DNA of 64,000 nt, from assembly GCF_007018905.1 (NCBI RefSeq), contig NZ_CP041402.1, forward strand, positions 1,352,001 through 1,416,000. Direction: 5' to 3'. The DNA is from Tardiphaga sp. vice304. GTDB lineage: Bacteria > Pseudomonadota > Alphaproteobacteria > Rhizobiales > Xanthobacteraceae. A program made the position numbers and the translations under genes. Shown piece by piece: positions 45,142-54,065 of this stretch. Each line of letters begins with the position of its first letter. The first letter of the stretch is position 1. Below the pieces are notes generated by a model that searched no databases, was not told where the DNA came from, and saw only the letters and a program-made list of their open reading frames with translations.

Positions 45142-45858
45142 ATGAACGCGCGCATTCTGGTGGTCGAAGACGAAGAAGCGCTGACCACGCTGCTGCGCTA
45201 CAACCTCGACGCCGAAGGCTACGAGGTCGAGACCGTCGCCCGCGGCGACGACGCCGACACCCGCTTGAAAGAGCGGGTGCCGGATCTGGTGGTGCTGGAC
45301 TGGATGCTGCCGGGCCTGTCGGGCATCGAATTGTGCCGCCGGCTGCGCGCGCGTCCGGAGACCAAGTCGCTGCCGATCATCATGCTGACGGCGCGCGGCG
45401 AGGAAAGCGAACGCGTCCGAGGCCTGGCCACCGGCGCCGACGATTACATCGTCAAGCCGTTCTCGGTGCCGGAGCTGCTGGCCCGCGTGAAGGGCCTGTT
45501 GCGCCGTGCCGCGCCGGAGCGGCTGGCGACCGTGCTGTCGTTCGGCGACATAGAGCTCGACCGCGACAAGCGCCGCGTCGTTCGTTCCGGCCGGCCGATC
45601 GATCTCGGCCCGACCGAATATCGCCTGCTCGAATTCTTCCTCGAACATCCCGGCCGGGTGTTCAGCCGCGAGCAACTGCTCGACAGCGTGTGGGGCCGCG
45701 ATATCTATATCGACGAGCGCACCGTCGACGTGCATATCGGCCGTCTGCGCAAGATCCTCAACCCGCGCGGCGAGCAGGATCCGATCCGCACCGTGCGCGG
45801 CGCCGGCTACGCGCTGGACGACCGCTTCGCCAGCATCAGCGCCGAACAGGCAAGCTGA
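45142..45858 (+). CDS. phoB: Phosphate-regulon response regulator PhoB
   Basis: 238 residues: a receiver domain with the acidic pair VEDEE, phospho-acceptor Asp53 in VVLDWMLPG and the switch Lys in VKPFS; then an OmpR-type winged helix with ERTVDVHIGRLRKIL. It activates genes bearing Pho boxes, including the one before pstS. Last gene of the operon, 16 bases after phoU. Its kinase PhoR is not encoded anywhere in the window. Confidence 0.95.
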   Translation: MNARILVVEDEEALTTLLRYNLDAEGYEVETVARGDDADTRLKERVPDLVVLDWMLPGLSGIELCRRLRARPETKSLPIIMLTARGEESERVRGLATGADDYIVKPFSVPELLARVKGLLRRAAPERLATVLSFGDIELDRDKRRVVRSGRPIDLGPTEYRLLEFFLEHPGRVFSREQLLDSVWGRDIYIDERTVDVHIGRLRKILNPRGEQDPIRTVRGAGYALDDRFASISAEQAS

Positions 45859-45921
45859 GCGAGCAGAGTTCTTAGCGCTCGCTTGCTTGCCATCCCACAT
45901 CAAATTCTAGCCGCGACCCTC

Positions 45922-45952
45922 GGTTACCTCTCCCCGGCGGGGAGAGGTAACC
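45922..45952. terminator. Bidirectional hairpin between phoB and the NCS1 permease
   Basis: GGTTACCTCTCCCC pairs perfectly with GGGGAGAGGTAACC (14 bp) with a three-base loop, between two convergent genes. No T-run of note. Confidence 0.6.
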
Positions 45953-46014
45953 GTGCGTCGCGGCTGGGCTAGAGACCGAACGTCGTTTTCGTAAAAAGGT
46001 GGTGCGGGAGGTGT

Positions 46015-47427
46015 TTACTCCGCCGGGCTCGCGATCGCCGGCGCCGTGGCAGCGTACTTGTCCATCGCAAGATAAACACCGCCCGCCACCAGAATCCCGG
46101 CCAGCCAGCTCAAATCGGCGCCGCCCAGCAGGTTGATCGAGATCGGTCCCTGCAGCGTCGGCACCAGCCCGTCCTGAAACAGCCATGCGGCGACCAAGCC
46201 GACGCCGAAGGCGATCATTCCGCTCCAATTGATATCGCCATAGGCGCTCGTCTGCGGAGACTTGTAGAGTTCGGCGACGTCGATCACGCCCTTCCGCTTC
46301 ACGAAGAAGTCCGCGAGGATCACGCCGGCATAGGGGCTCATCCACATCAACAGGCTGATCAGCCAGTTGTCGAACGCCTTGGCGAAAGACGGCGCAGAGA
46401 TGAAGTAGATCGTCACCGCATAGCCGGCGACACCGACGATCAGCGCCAGCGCCGTGCGCGACAGTTTGAGGCCCATGCTCAACGCCGCCAGCGCCGCCGA
46501 ATAGACGTTGAGGATGTTGCTGGCGATCGGCCCATGCAGAACCATCAAGAGCACCAGCAGCGCGGCAACGCCGCCGAACACCGCGCTGACCATCTTGGCC
46601 GGATCGGCATCCAGCGTTACCGACGCGATGGTAGCGCCGAGGACAGCGAGCCACACCGAGGGCACGAACATGCCGATGTAGCTGTACCAGAAGACCTGTC
46701 TCGAGGAGATGGTGCGCGGCACGAAGCGCGAATAGTCCGAGGCCCAGGTCACCCACGAGATTCCCCAGCCGACGCCGACGGCGGTCATCAGCAGCGTCAG
46801 CATCGCCAGATGCGCGCCGGGCTCCAGCGACGTCTTGAGGCCCCAATTGACGACGCCGGCCTGGCTCCAGGCCAGGATGCTCATCAGCACCATGATCGCC
46901 ACGGTCGCCGGCACGGTGTACTTCTCGAAGGTACGGATGGCATAGAAGCCATAGATGCCGATCATCACCTGCAGCACCATCACGAGGGTGATGACGAGGA
47001 AGTTCGCGGTCCAGGTGTCACTGATGCCGAACTGGGCGAGGATGGCCATCGAGATCTTGGCGGGGAAGTAGGTGTTGACCCCGATCCAGCCCAGCGTCAT
47101 CAGGAACATCAGCAGGCTCGGCAGATAGGCGCCGCGACGGCCGAAGGCGGCACGGCTCAATACCATCTGGTTGACGCCGGTCTTGTGGCCCATCACCGTG
47201 AAGGCGCCGAAGATTGCGCAGCCGATCAGGTTGCCGATCACGATCACGGCGATCGTTTCCAGCAGGCCGAGCTTGAGAATAATGCCGAGCGCGCCGAGCG
47301 CCCAGTTCACCGGCGCGATGTTGGCGCCGGCCCAGATCCACATTTGCTGCGGTCCGGTGGAATCCCGGTCGGCGTCGGGAATGGGTTCGATGCTGTGAAT
47401 GTCGGCCCGCAACTCGGAATTCGTCAT
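46015..47427 (-). CDS. NCS1-family nucleobase/hydantoin-type permease
   Basis: 470 residues, about 12 membrane helices. The opening (TGPQQMWIWAGANIAPVNW) and the stretches AAFGRRGAYLPSL and TWASDYSRFVPRTIS identify the nucleobase:cation symporter-1 family, whose members move cytosine, purines, hydantoins, allantoin or thiamine-like compounds with a cation. CodB-like proteins are the closest by eye; the substrate cannot be told. It is on the minus strand beside a MarR regulator and upstream of a molybdenum hydroxylase/amidohydrolase cluster, so a heterocyclic substrate for that pathway is a reasonable guess. Confidence 0.82.
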   Translation of the reverse strand: MTNSELRADIHSIEPIPDADRDSTGPQQMWIWAGANIAPVNWALGALGIILKLGLLETIAVIVIGNLIGCAIFGAFTVMGHKTGVNQMVLSRAAFGRRGAYLPSLLMFLMTLGWIGVNTYFPAKISMAILAQFGISDTWTANFLVITLVMVLQVMIGIYGFYAIRTFEKYTVPATVAIMVLMSILAWSQAGVVNWGLKTSLEPGAHLAMLTLLMTAVGVGWGISWVTWASDYSRFVPRTISSRQVFWYSYIGMFVPSVWLAVLGATIASVTLDADPAKMVSAVFGGVAALLVLLMVLHGPIASNILNVYSAALAALSMGLKLSRTALALIVGVAGYAVTIYFISAPSFAKAFDNWLISLLMWMSPYAGVILADFFVKRKGVIDVAELYKSPQTSAYGDINWSGMIAFGVGLVAAWLFQDGLVPTLQGPISINLLGGADLSWLAGILVAGGVYLAMDKYAATAPAIASPAE

Positions 47428-47625
47428 GCTCGCCCCCGCTGATGAAAACTACCGGCGAAAGCGATCAGCAAGAACTGTACCAGAGTAGCGCATGCGTCTG
47501 ATCAGGAAATGAGCGATCGGTTCAACACGCCGAGCGTGCATCGAACTGTGTGCTGTTTGCCAAGCAAGCTGCCCATCTTGTAGCCACGCCTTGCGTCGAA
47601 TCGGTCCAAGCGAGCGTTGCAGAGT

Positions 47626-48135
47626 TCAGTGGTCGCTCGTCCCGTCGCTGCCGTCAGTCGCTTGCTCTGCGACTATTCGCTGCATCATCGCGATGAAGAC
47701 GGCCTGTTCCTTCCTGCTTAGCCGGCCGAGCGTGGCGCGATGGGCGTCGCGCGCCGGCGTTTCCAGGCGGGCGAGCAGGGCGGCGCCCGATGGCGTCAGC
47801 CGGCACAGTTGGGCGCGTCGGTCATTGCCGTCGATCGTGCGTTCCACGAGCCCGCGCGCGGCCAGTCGCTTCAGTGCGCCCGTCGTGGTGGTGCGATCCT
47901 GAGCAATATCTGCAGCCAAAGTAGTCTGGTCTGCCGCGCCGCGCCCTGCAAGCGCCGACAGCAGGCTGTATTGCAGCGGCGTCACGTCGAAGCTGGCGCA
48001 GGCCTGCTGAAACAGCGCGACGTGGATCTGATGCAACCGGCGGATCAGAAATCCGGGCCTTTGTTGCAGCGGCCAGGGGCGGTGCGCGGGTTTGGGCGCA
48101 ATCCGGTCGCTTGGCGGTTTGGCTGATGGCAACAT
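47626..48135 (-). CDS. MarR-family transcriptional regulator
   Basis: 169 residues. The winged helix-turn-helix spans about 40-130: FDVTPLQYSLLSALAG, TTLAADIAQDRTTTTGALKRL (recognition helix) and the wing GNDRRAQLCRLTPSG. An N-terminal extension of 30 residues is basic and Pro-rich. Such regulators are repressors released by small aromatic or heterocyclic ligands. It is divergent from the amidohydrolase gene, with a near-perfect palindrome in the shared 135-bp gap, so it probably controls the catabolic cluster and itself. Confidence 0.88.
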   Translation of the reverse strand: MLPSAKPPSDRIAPKPAHRPWPLQQRPGFLIRRLHQIHVALFQQACASFDVTPLQYSLLSALAGRGAADQTTLAADIAQDRTTTTGALKRLAARGLVERTIDGNDRRAQLCRLTPSGAALLARLETPARDAHRATLGRLSRKEQAVFIAMMQRIVAEQATDGSDGTSDH

Positions 48136-48202
48136 GCTCTCCTGATCGTTCGGCTTCGCAAACGCAGCATCGGTTTCTTATGGCATGGTCTTTGCTTTTG
48201 TA

Positions 48203-48226
48203 AAATACGAAGTATGCTTCGCATTT
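48203..48226. promoter_or_regulatory. Probable MarR operator
   Basis: AAATACGAAG and CTTCGCATTT are inverted repeats with one mismatch, four bases apart. A second inverted pair GCTTC/GAAGC overlaps the right arm. The site lies 45-68 bases before the amidohydrolase start, over a likely -10 (TATGCT). Confidence 0.55.
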
Positions 48227-48270
48227 GAAGCAGACCTGCAGAGCCTGCCGTTAAGTAAGAGGAGACCGTC

Positions 48271-49548
48271 ATGTCCGTCACCGCCACTTTTGATTTGCTG
48301 TTGCGCGGCGGCCGCGTCATCGATCCGGCCTCGGGCATCGACGGCCTGAAGGATGTCGCCATCCGCAATGGCAAGATCGCGGCCGTGCAGTCCGACATCT
48401 TGCCGACCAGCGCGAAGGAAGTGGTCGACGTCACCGGCCAGCTGGTGCTGCCGGGCCTGATCGACACCCACGCGCATGTCTATCAATATGTCTCGGGGCG
48501 TTTCGGCATGAATCCCGACATGGTGGGCGTGCAATCGGGCGTCACCACGCTGATCGATCAGGGCGGTCCGTCCTGCATGACATTGCCGGGCTTTCGTCAC
48601 TTCATTGCCGAGCCCGCCAAATCGCGCGTCTATGCCTTCCTGTCGGCCTATCTGGTCGGCGGGCTCGAGGGCCATTTCTATCCCAATCTGTACAGCCCGG
48701 ACGGCGTCGATATCGACGCCACCGTGAAATCCGCTTTGGCTAATCGCGATCTGGTGCGCGGTATCAAGGCGCATGCCGAAATCGGCGGCTTTGCGCGCTG
48801 GGGCATTCGCGTGCTGGAAATGGCGGCGGAAATCGGCAAGCAGACCGAACTGCCGGTCTATGTGCATTTCGGCCAGCTCTGGGGCCTGCCGGAAAGCGGC
48901 ACCAATGGCGAGGACGTCGACACCATCCTGGAGCGCGTGATCCCTCTGCTCAAGGAAGGCGACGTGCTGGCGCATCCCTTCACGCGGCATCCCGGCGGTT
49001 TCGTCAATCGTGAGGGCGAGGTGCATCCGGTGATTAGGGCTGCGATCGATCGCGGCCTCAAGATCGACGTCGGCCACGGCAGCCACTTCTCCTACCGCCT
49101 GGCGAAGAAGGCGATCGCCGCCGGCATCGTGCCGAACACGCTCGGCGCCGACATCCATGGCTACAACACCCATGTCCCCGCGCCGGCCGGCACACCGGAC
49201 GAGCACGAAGACGAGGAGAACCATCCCTTTGCAGGTCAGGCCAAGTTCAGCCTGGTGCAGGCGATGAGCTCGATGATGGCGCTCGGCCTGACGCTGGAGC
49301 AGGTGGTGCCGATGGTGACGTCCAATCCGGCGAAGATGATCGGCTTGTCGGACACGGTCGGCTCCTTGAAGGTCGGCGTGGATGCCGACGTCTCGGTGAT
49401 CACGACCAAGCCGGGCCGCTACATCCTGCGTGACAACGAGAATACCGAAGTGGTGGCGGACGGGCTGATGCAGCCGCTGTTCTGCCTGCGCGCCGGCGTG
49501 CGCCATGATGCGGTGGCGTCGATCCTGCCCGAGGCGGTCGCCGCGTAA
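48271..49548 (+). CDS. Amidohydrolase (cyclic-amidase / dihydroorotase type)
   Basis: 425 residues of the amidohydrolase superfamily. Metal motif DTHAHVY (His67, His69), a likely carboxylated Lys166 in RGIKAHAE, later His ligands in YVHFGQL and LAHPFTRH, and the Asp in TLGADIHGY. The layout resembles the deacetylase/dihydroorotase-like group acting on cyclic amides or N-acyl amino acids; the true substrate is unknown. GAGGAG precedes the ATG. First gene of the plus-strand cluster divergent from the MarR regulator, and 30 bases before the molybdenum subunit. Confidence 0.82.
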   Translation: MSVTATFDLLLRGGRVIDPASGIDGLKDVAIRNGKIAAVQSDILPTSAKEVVDVTGQLVLPGLIDTHAHVYQYVSGRFGMNPDMVGVQSGVTTLIDQGGPSCMTLPGFRHFIAEPAKSRVYAFLSAYLVGGLEGHFYPNLYSPDGVDIDATVKSALANRDLVRGIKAHAEIGGFARWGIRVLEMAAEIGKQTELPVYVHFGQLWGLPESGTNGEDVDTILERVIPLLKEGDVLAHPFTRHPGGFVNREGEVHPVIRAAIDRGLKIDVGHGSHFSYRLAKKAIAAGIVPNTLGADIHGYNTHVPAPAGTPDEHEDEENHPFAGQAKFSLVQAMSSMMALGLTLEQVVPMVTSNPAKMIGLSDTVGSLKVGVDADVSVITTKPGRYILRDNENTEVVADGLMQPLFCLRAGVRHDAVASILPEAVAA

Positions 49549-49578
49549 GCGGTGCCCATGAGAGAGCAGGGTCTACCT

Positions 49579-51960
49579 ATGAGTGATATGCGCAAACCTC
49601 TGTCGGATGCGCCTGCCGAAGGGCAGGGCGTCGGCGCGCGCGTGCTGCGCAAGGAAGATGATCGCCTGATGCGCGGCCGCGGACAGTTCGTTGCCGATAT
49701 TCGCCTTGCTGGATTGCAGGATGTCGCCTTCGTGCGCAGTCCGGTGGCGCATGCCCGGATCCGCGCCATCCATGTGCCGGAGCGCTATCGCGACGTGGTG
49801 TTCACCGCAGCGGATCTCGACGGCGTCAAACCGATCCGCGCCATTACAGGACTGCCCGGCTTCAAGATTTCGGAGCAGCCGATCCTCGCCACCGGCAAGA
49901 TCCGCCAGGTAGGCGAGCTCATCGCCATGTGCGTGGCGCCGACGCGCGCCGAGGCCGAGGATATCGCTGCCTCCGTGACGCTCGATCTCGAGGAACTGCC
50001 CGCTGTGCACAACATGTTGCAAGCGCGCGAGCCGGGCTCGCCGCTCGTGCATGAGCATTGGGGCGACAATATCTTTCTCGAAAGCTTTTTCGAGATCGAT
50101 ATCGCAGGCGCGCTGGACGCGCCGATCAAGGTGACGCGCGAGATCTCGACCTCCCGGCAATGCATGTCGCCGCTGGAAGGCCGCGGCGTGGTGGCCACCT
50201 TCGATCACCGGCTCGACCAGCTCACGCTCTATACCGGCAGCCAGATGCCGCACATCGTGCGCAACGGCCTGTCGGATACGCTGGGCATCGACCAGGGCCA
50301 GATCCGCATCGTCTCGCCGGATGTCGGCGGCGGCTTCGGCCACAAGGGCATTTTGTTGCCCGAGGAAGTCTGCCTGTCGTGGCTGACGATGAAGCGCGGC
50401 CATCCGGTGCGCTGGATCGAGGACCGCCGCGAGCATCTGGTGGCGTCGGCCAATTGTCGCGAGCACCACTACAAGATCACCGTCTATGCCGACCGCGACG
50501 GCAAGCTGCGCGGCATCGACTGCGAGGCATCCGTCGATTCCGGCGCCTACTCCTCTTATCCGTTTTCGGCCTGCCTGGAGGCGGCGCAGGTGGTCAGCAT
50601 CCTGCCGGGGCCCTATCTGATGCCGGCCTATCGCTGCCGCACCTATTCGGTGGCCACCAACAAGTGCCCGATCCTGCCGTACCGCGGCGTCGCCCGCACC
50701 GGCGTCTGCTTCGCGCTGGAGCTGATGCTCGATCTGGTCGCGGCCGAAGCGGGGCTGGAGCCCGGCGAGGTGCGCCTGCGCAATCTGGTGCAGCCGGAGC
50801 AGATGCCGTTCGACAACATCACCAACAAGCATTTCGACAGCGGCGACTATCCGCAAGCGATGAGGCGTGCGCTGAAGATGATCGACGTCGATGCGGTGCG
50901 CGCGCGGCAGCGCCGGCATGAGGCCGATGGCCGGCTGATCGGCGTCGGCTTGTCGATCTTCTGCGAGCAGGCCGCGCACGGCACCTCGGTCTATTCCGGC
51001 TGGGGCATCCCGATGGTGCCGGGCCACGAACAGGCCACCGCGCGGCTGACGCCGGACGGCGGGCTCGAACTGCGCGTCGGCGTGCATTCGCACGGCCAGG
51101 GTATGGAGACCACGCTGTCGCAGGTCGCGCATGAAATGCTCGGCGTCGAGGTCGCCAAGGTGCGCGTGGTACATGGCGACACCGCGATGACGCCGTATTC
51201 GACCGGCACCTGGGGCTCGCGCTCAATGGTGATGGCCGGCGGCGCGGTGGCCACCGCCTGCGCCGAACTCGCCGAGCGCGCCAAAAAGATCGGCGCCAAG
51301 CTGCTGCAACTCGACGAGGCCGACGTCGTCCTGACCGATGGCGAGGTCCGCGGCGCCAGCGGCAGCGTGACGCTGAAGGAGATCGCGCACACCTGGTATC
51401 GCCGCCCGCAGGATCTGCCGGGCGATGTCGATCCCGCCGGGCTGGAGACCACGTCCGGCTACAAGCCGCAGCGCGATTCCGGCACCTTCAGCTATGCTGC
51501 CCATGCGGTGATCGTCGCTGTTGACCCCGATCTCGGCGACGTCGAAATTCTGGACTACGTGATCGTCGAGGACGGCGGCGTGCTGGTCAATCCAATGATC
51601 GTTGACGGCCAGATCTTTGGCGGTCTCGCGCAGGGCATCGGCACCGCTCTGTACGAAGAAATGCCGTTCGATGCTGCGGGCCAGCCGCTCGCCACCACGC
51701 TCGCCGACTATCTGTTGCCGGGCCCGACCGAAGTGCCCTCGCCGCGGATGGACCATATGGAGACGCCGTCGCCCTACACCAAGTTCGGCGTCAAGGGGAT
51801 CGGCGAGGGCGGCGCCATCGCACCGCCGGCGGCGATCGGCAATGCGATCAATGACGCGCTACGTCCGCTCGGCGTCGAACTGTTGCATTCGCCGATCTCG
51901 CCACGCCGCATCATGTCTGCGATCCTCGAAGCCCGTGACGCGCAAAGGCCGGCGGCATGA
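49579..51960 (+). CDS. Molybdenum hydroxylase, large (Mo-binding) subunit
   Basis: 793 residues of the xanthine dehydrogenase / CoxL family, binding the molybdopterin cofactor. Landmarks: GGGFGHKG near 255, PYRGVARTGVCFALE near 380, the QGMETTLSQVAHEM segment near 515, and GVKGIGEGGAIAPP near the C terminus, where the Glu is the general base. The AYRCSFR loop of true CO dehydrogenases is not present, so hydroxylation of an N-heterocycle or aldehyde is more likely. ATG at 49579 with GCAGGG upstream; GTG or ATG starts at 49552/49558 are open too. Overlaps the FAD subunit by four bases. Confidence 0.88.
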   Translation: MSDMRKPLSDAPAEGQGVGARVLRKEDDRLMRGRGQFVADIRLAGLQDVAFVRSPVAHARIRAIHVPERYRDVVFTAADLDGVKPIRAITGLPGFKISEQPILATGKIRQVGELIAMCVAPTRAEAEDIAASVTLDLEELPAVHNMLQAREPGSPLVHEHWGDNIFLESFFEIDIAGALDAPIKVTREISTSRQCMSPLEGRGVVATFDHRLDQLTLYTGSQMPHIVRNGLSDTLGIDQGQIRIVSPDVGGGFGHKGILLPEEVCLSWLTMKRGHPVRWIEDRREHLVASANCREHHYKITVYADRDGKLRGIDCEASVDSGAYSSYPFSACLEAAQVVSILPGPYLMPAYRCRTYSVATNKCPILPYRGVARTGVCFALELMLDLVAAEAGLEPGEVRLRNLVQPEQMPFDNITNKHFDSGDYPQAMRRALKMIDVDAVRARQRRHEADGRLIGVGLSIFCEQAAHGTSVYSGWGIPMVPGHEQATARLTPDGGLELRVGVHSHGQGMETTLSQVAHEMLGVEVAKVRVVHGDTAMTPYSTGTWGSRSMVMAGGAVATACAELAERAKKIGAKLLQLDEADVVLTDGEVRGASGSVTLKEIAHTWYRRPQDLPGDVDPAGLETTSGYKPQRDSGTFSYAAHAVIVAVDPDLGDVEILDYVIVEDGGVLVNPMIVDGQIFGGLAQGIGTALYEEMPFDAAGQPLATTLADYLLPGPTEVPSPRMDHMETPSPYTKFGVKGIGEGGAIAPPAAIGNAINDALRPLGVELLHSPISPRRIMSAILEARDAQRPAA

Positions 51961-52790
51961 AGCCGGCACCCTTTGACTATGAGCGTCCGCGCGATCTTTC
52001 GGCAGCGCTTGCCGCGATGGCGGGCGACGGTGTGGTGAAAATCATCGCCGGCGGGCAATCGCTCGGGCCGATGCTGAATTTGCGCCTGGTCGCGCCCGAC
52101 TTGCTGGTCGATATCGCCGGGCTCGAAGAGTTGAAGCAAGTCGAGAGCGTCGGTGACGGACTGGTGATCGGCGCCTGCGTCACGCATGCCGACATCGAGG
52201 ACGGCCGTATCCCGGACGTCACCCGCGGCGCCATGCAGCGCGTCGCCTCGGCCATCGCCTACCGCGCGGTGCGCAACCGCGGCACGATCGGCGGTTCGCT
52301 CAGCCATGCCGATCCCAGCGCGGACTGGGTGTCGGCGCTGTCGGCGCTGGGCGCCACACTGACGCTGCAAAGCGCGCGCGGCGTGCGAAACGTCGCCATG
52401 AAGGACTTTGTCGTCGGCGCGCTCGAAACCGTGCTGATGCCCAGCGAGATGATCGCATCCGTGCGCGTTCCGGCCATGGCGGCGTCGGCGCGCTGGGCCT
52501 ATGTGAAGGCCTGCCGCAAGACCGGCGAGTTTGCCCACGCCATCGGCGCGGTGTTGATCGATCCCGCCGCGGCCACGGCGCGCATTGTGATCGGGGCCGT
52601 CGAAGCCGCGCCAATCGTGATCGACGAGGCCGCTGAACTGTTCGGCGGTCGAATCGACGGCGAGTTTGGCAACACATTCGATCCGCGCGTCGCGGACGCG
52701 CTGTTGTCGAAGGCCGGCATCAGCGACGCTGCTGACCGCCACATCCATGTCGCCGTGTTGCGCAAAGCCATCGCGGAGGCCGCGGCATGA
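51957..52790 (+). CDS. Molybdenum hydroxylase, FAD (medium) subunit
   Basis: 277 residues. FAD-binding motifs AGGQSLGPMLNLRL (about 31-45) and TIGGSLSHADPSADW (about 110) match CoxM-type subunits; the C-terminal CO dehydrogenase flavoprotein domain follows. It passes electrons from the iron-sulfur clusters to the outside acceptor. ATGA overlaps with both the large subunit before it and the Fe-S subunit after it imply coupled translation of the complex. Confidence 0.9.
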   Translation: MKPAPFDYERPRDLSAALAAMAGDGVVKIIAGGQSLGPMLNLRLVAPDLLVDIAGLEELKQVESVGDGLVIGACVTHADIEDGRIPDVTRGAMQRVASAIAYRAVRNRGTIGGSLSHADPSADWVSALSALGATLTLQSARGVRNVAMKDFVVGALETVLMPSEMIASVRVPAMAASARWAYVKACRKTGEFAHAIGAVLIDPAAATARIVIGAVEAAPIVIDEAAELFGGRIDGEFGNTFDPRVADALLSKAGISDAADRHIHVAVLRKAIAEAAA

Positions 52791-53992
52791 ACAATATCGA
52801 ACTCACGGTCAACCGCCGCACCGTCCAGGCGCTGGTCGAGCCGCGCACCAGCCTCGCCGATTTCCTGCGCGACGAGCGCGATCTTACCGGCACCCATCTC
52901 GGCTGCGAGCACGGCGTCTGCGGCGCCTGCACGCTGCTGCTCGACGGCGTGCCGGCGCGTTCCTGCATCACCTATGCAGTCGCCTGCGATGGCGCCGAAG
53001 TTACTACCATCGAAGGCCTTGACGACGACGAGATCGCGATCGAGCTGCGCGCGGCCTTCAGCCGCGAACATGCGCTGCAATGCGGCTACTGCACGCCGGG
53101 CATGCTGGTCGCGGCGCGCGATCTGGTGAAGCGGCTGCCGGATGCTGACGAGCAGGCCATCCGCGTCGGCATGAGCGGCAATTTGTGCCGCTGCACCGGC
53201 TATGTCGGCATCGTCAACGCGGTGCGCTCGGTGATCGCCGATCGCCGCGCTCGCGACATTGCGCCGGAGCCGGATGCGGGCCGCAAGCTGCTGGGGCCGG
53301 TCGGGTCGGGTCACAAGACCTGCAACTCGTCACATGAGACTAAGAAGCCACGGCTCGCGCCGGTGGAGCAGCGCAGTGCGGTCGCGCCCCTGGTCATTCC
53401 CGACTTCACGCCGTCGACCGTGCTCGACCAGTCTTTCGACGTCGCGCATCCGCCGGCCAAAGTGTTTGCGATGTTCGACGATATCGCCGCCGTCGCATCC
53501 TGTCTGCCGGGAGCTTCGCTGACCGGAACGCCGGTGCCGGAGCGCGTCGAGGGCGCAATCCGCGTCAAGATCGGCCCGATCTCCGCGAACTTCAACGGCG
53601 CGGCGCGCGTCGAGAGCGATCCGGCGACCTTGTCCGGCCGCATCCTCGGCATCGGTATCGACCAGCGCAGTCGCTCGCAGACGCAGGGCGAAATCCGCTA
53701 CAAACTGCTGTCGCTTCAAGACGGTGCGGCCACGCGTGTCGAACTTTCGATCGGCTACAGCCTGACCGGCGTGCTGGCGCAAATCGGCCGCTCCGGCCTG
53801 GTGCGCGATCTCGCGGCAAGGTTGGTTGCTGAATTCGCGAAGAACCTCGATCGCAAGCTGTCGGGCGATGCCTGCGCATCGGCGGCGCCGGTCGCCGAGC
53901 TCAACGGAATTTCGCTGGTATTCGGGCTGCTGCGGGACCGCGCGGCGCGAATGTTGCACCGGATCACCGGCCGCGGAGACACGGCATCATGA
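52787..53992 (+). CDS. Fused [2Fe-2S] subunit and CoxG/SRPBCC domain
   Basis: 401 residues, more than twice the usual small-subunit length. Residues 1-155 are a CoxS-type subunit with two [2Fe-2S] sites: Cys40, Cys45, Cys48, Cys60 (plant ferredoxin type) and Cys99, Cys102, Cys134, Cys136. A Lys/Pro-rich linker of about 50 residues follows, then (about 210-360) a CoxG-like SRPBCC domain starting DQSFDVAHPPAKVFAMFDDI and continuing with KIGPISANFNGAARVE. CoxG proteins are linked with maturation or membrane anchoring of CO-dehydrogenase-type enzymes and are normally separate. The C terminus (about 365-395) has an amphipathic stretch. Confidence 0.88.
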   Translation: MNNIELTVNRRTVQALVEPRTSLADFLRDERDLTGTHLGCEHGVCGACTLLLDGVPARSCITYAVACDGAEVTTIEGLDDDEIAIELRAAFSREHALQCGYCTPGMLVAARDLVKRLPDADEQAIRVGMSGNLCRCTGYVGIVNAVRSVIADRRARDIAPEPDAGRKLLGPVGSGHKTCNSSHETKKPRLAPVEQRSAVAPLVIPDFTPSTVLDQSFDVAHPPAKVFAMFDDIAAVASCLPGASLTGTPVPERVEGAIRVKIGPISANFNGAARVESDPATLSGRILGIGIDQRSRSQTQGEIRYKLLSLQDGAATRVELSIGYSLTGVLAQIGRSGLVRDLAARLVAEFAKNLDRKLSGDACASAAPVAELNGISLVFGLLRDRAARMLHRITGRGDTAS

Positions 53993-54065
53993 ATCGACGC
54001 ATCCGCATGCGGGGCGGCGAGGTTTGCACTGCGCGACTTTCACCAGCGTTCACCGGGAGAATGAC

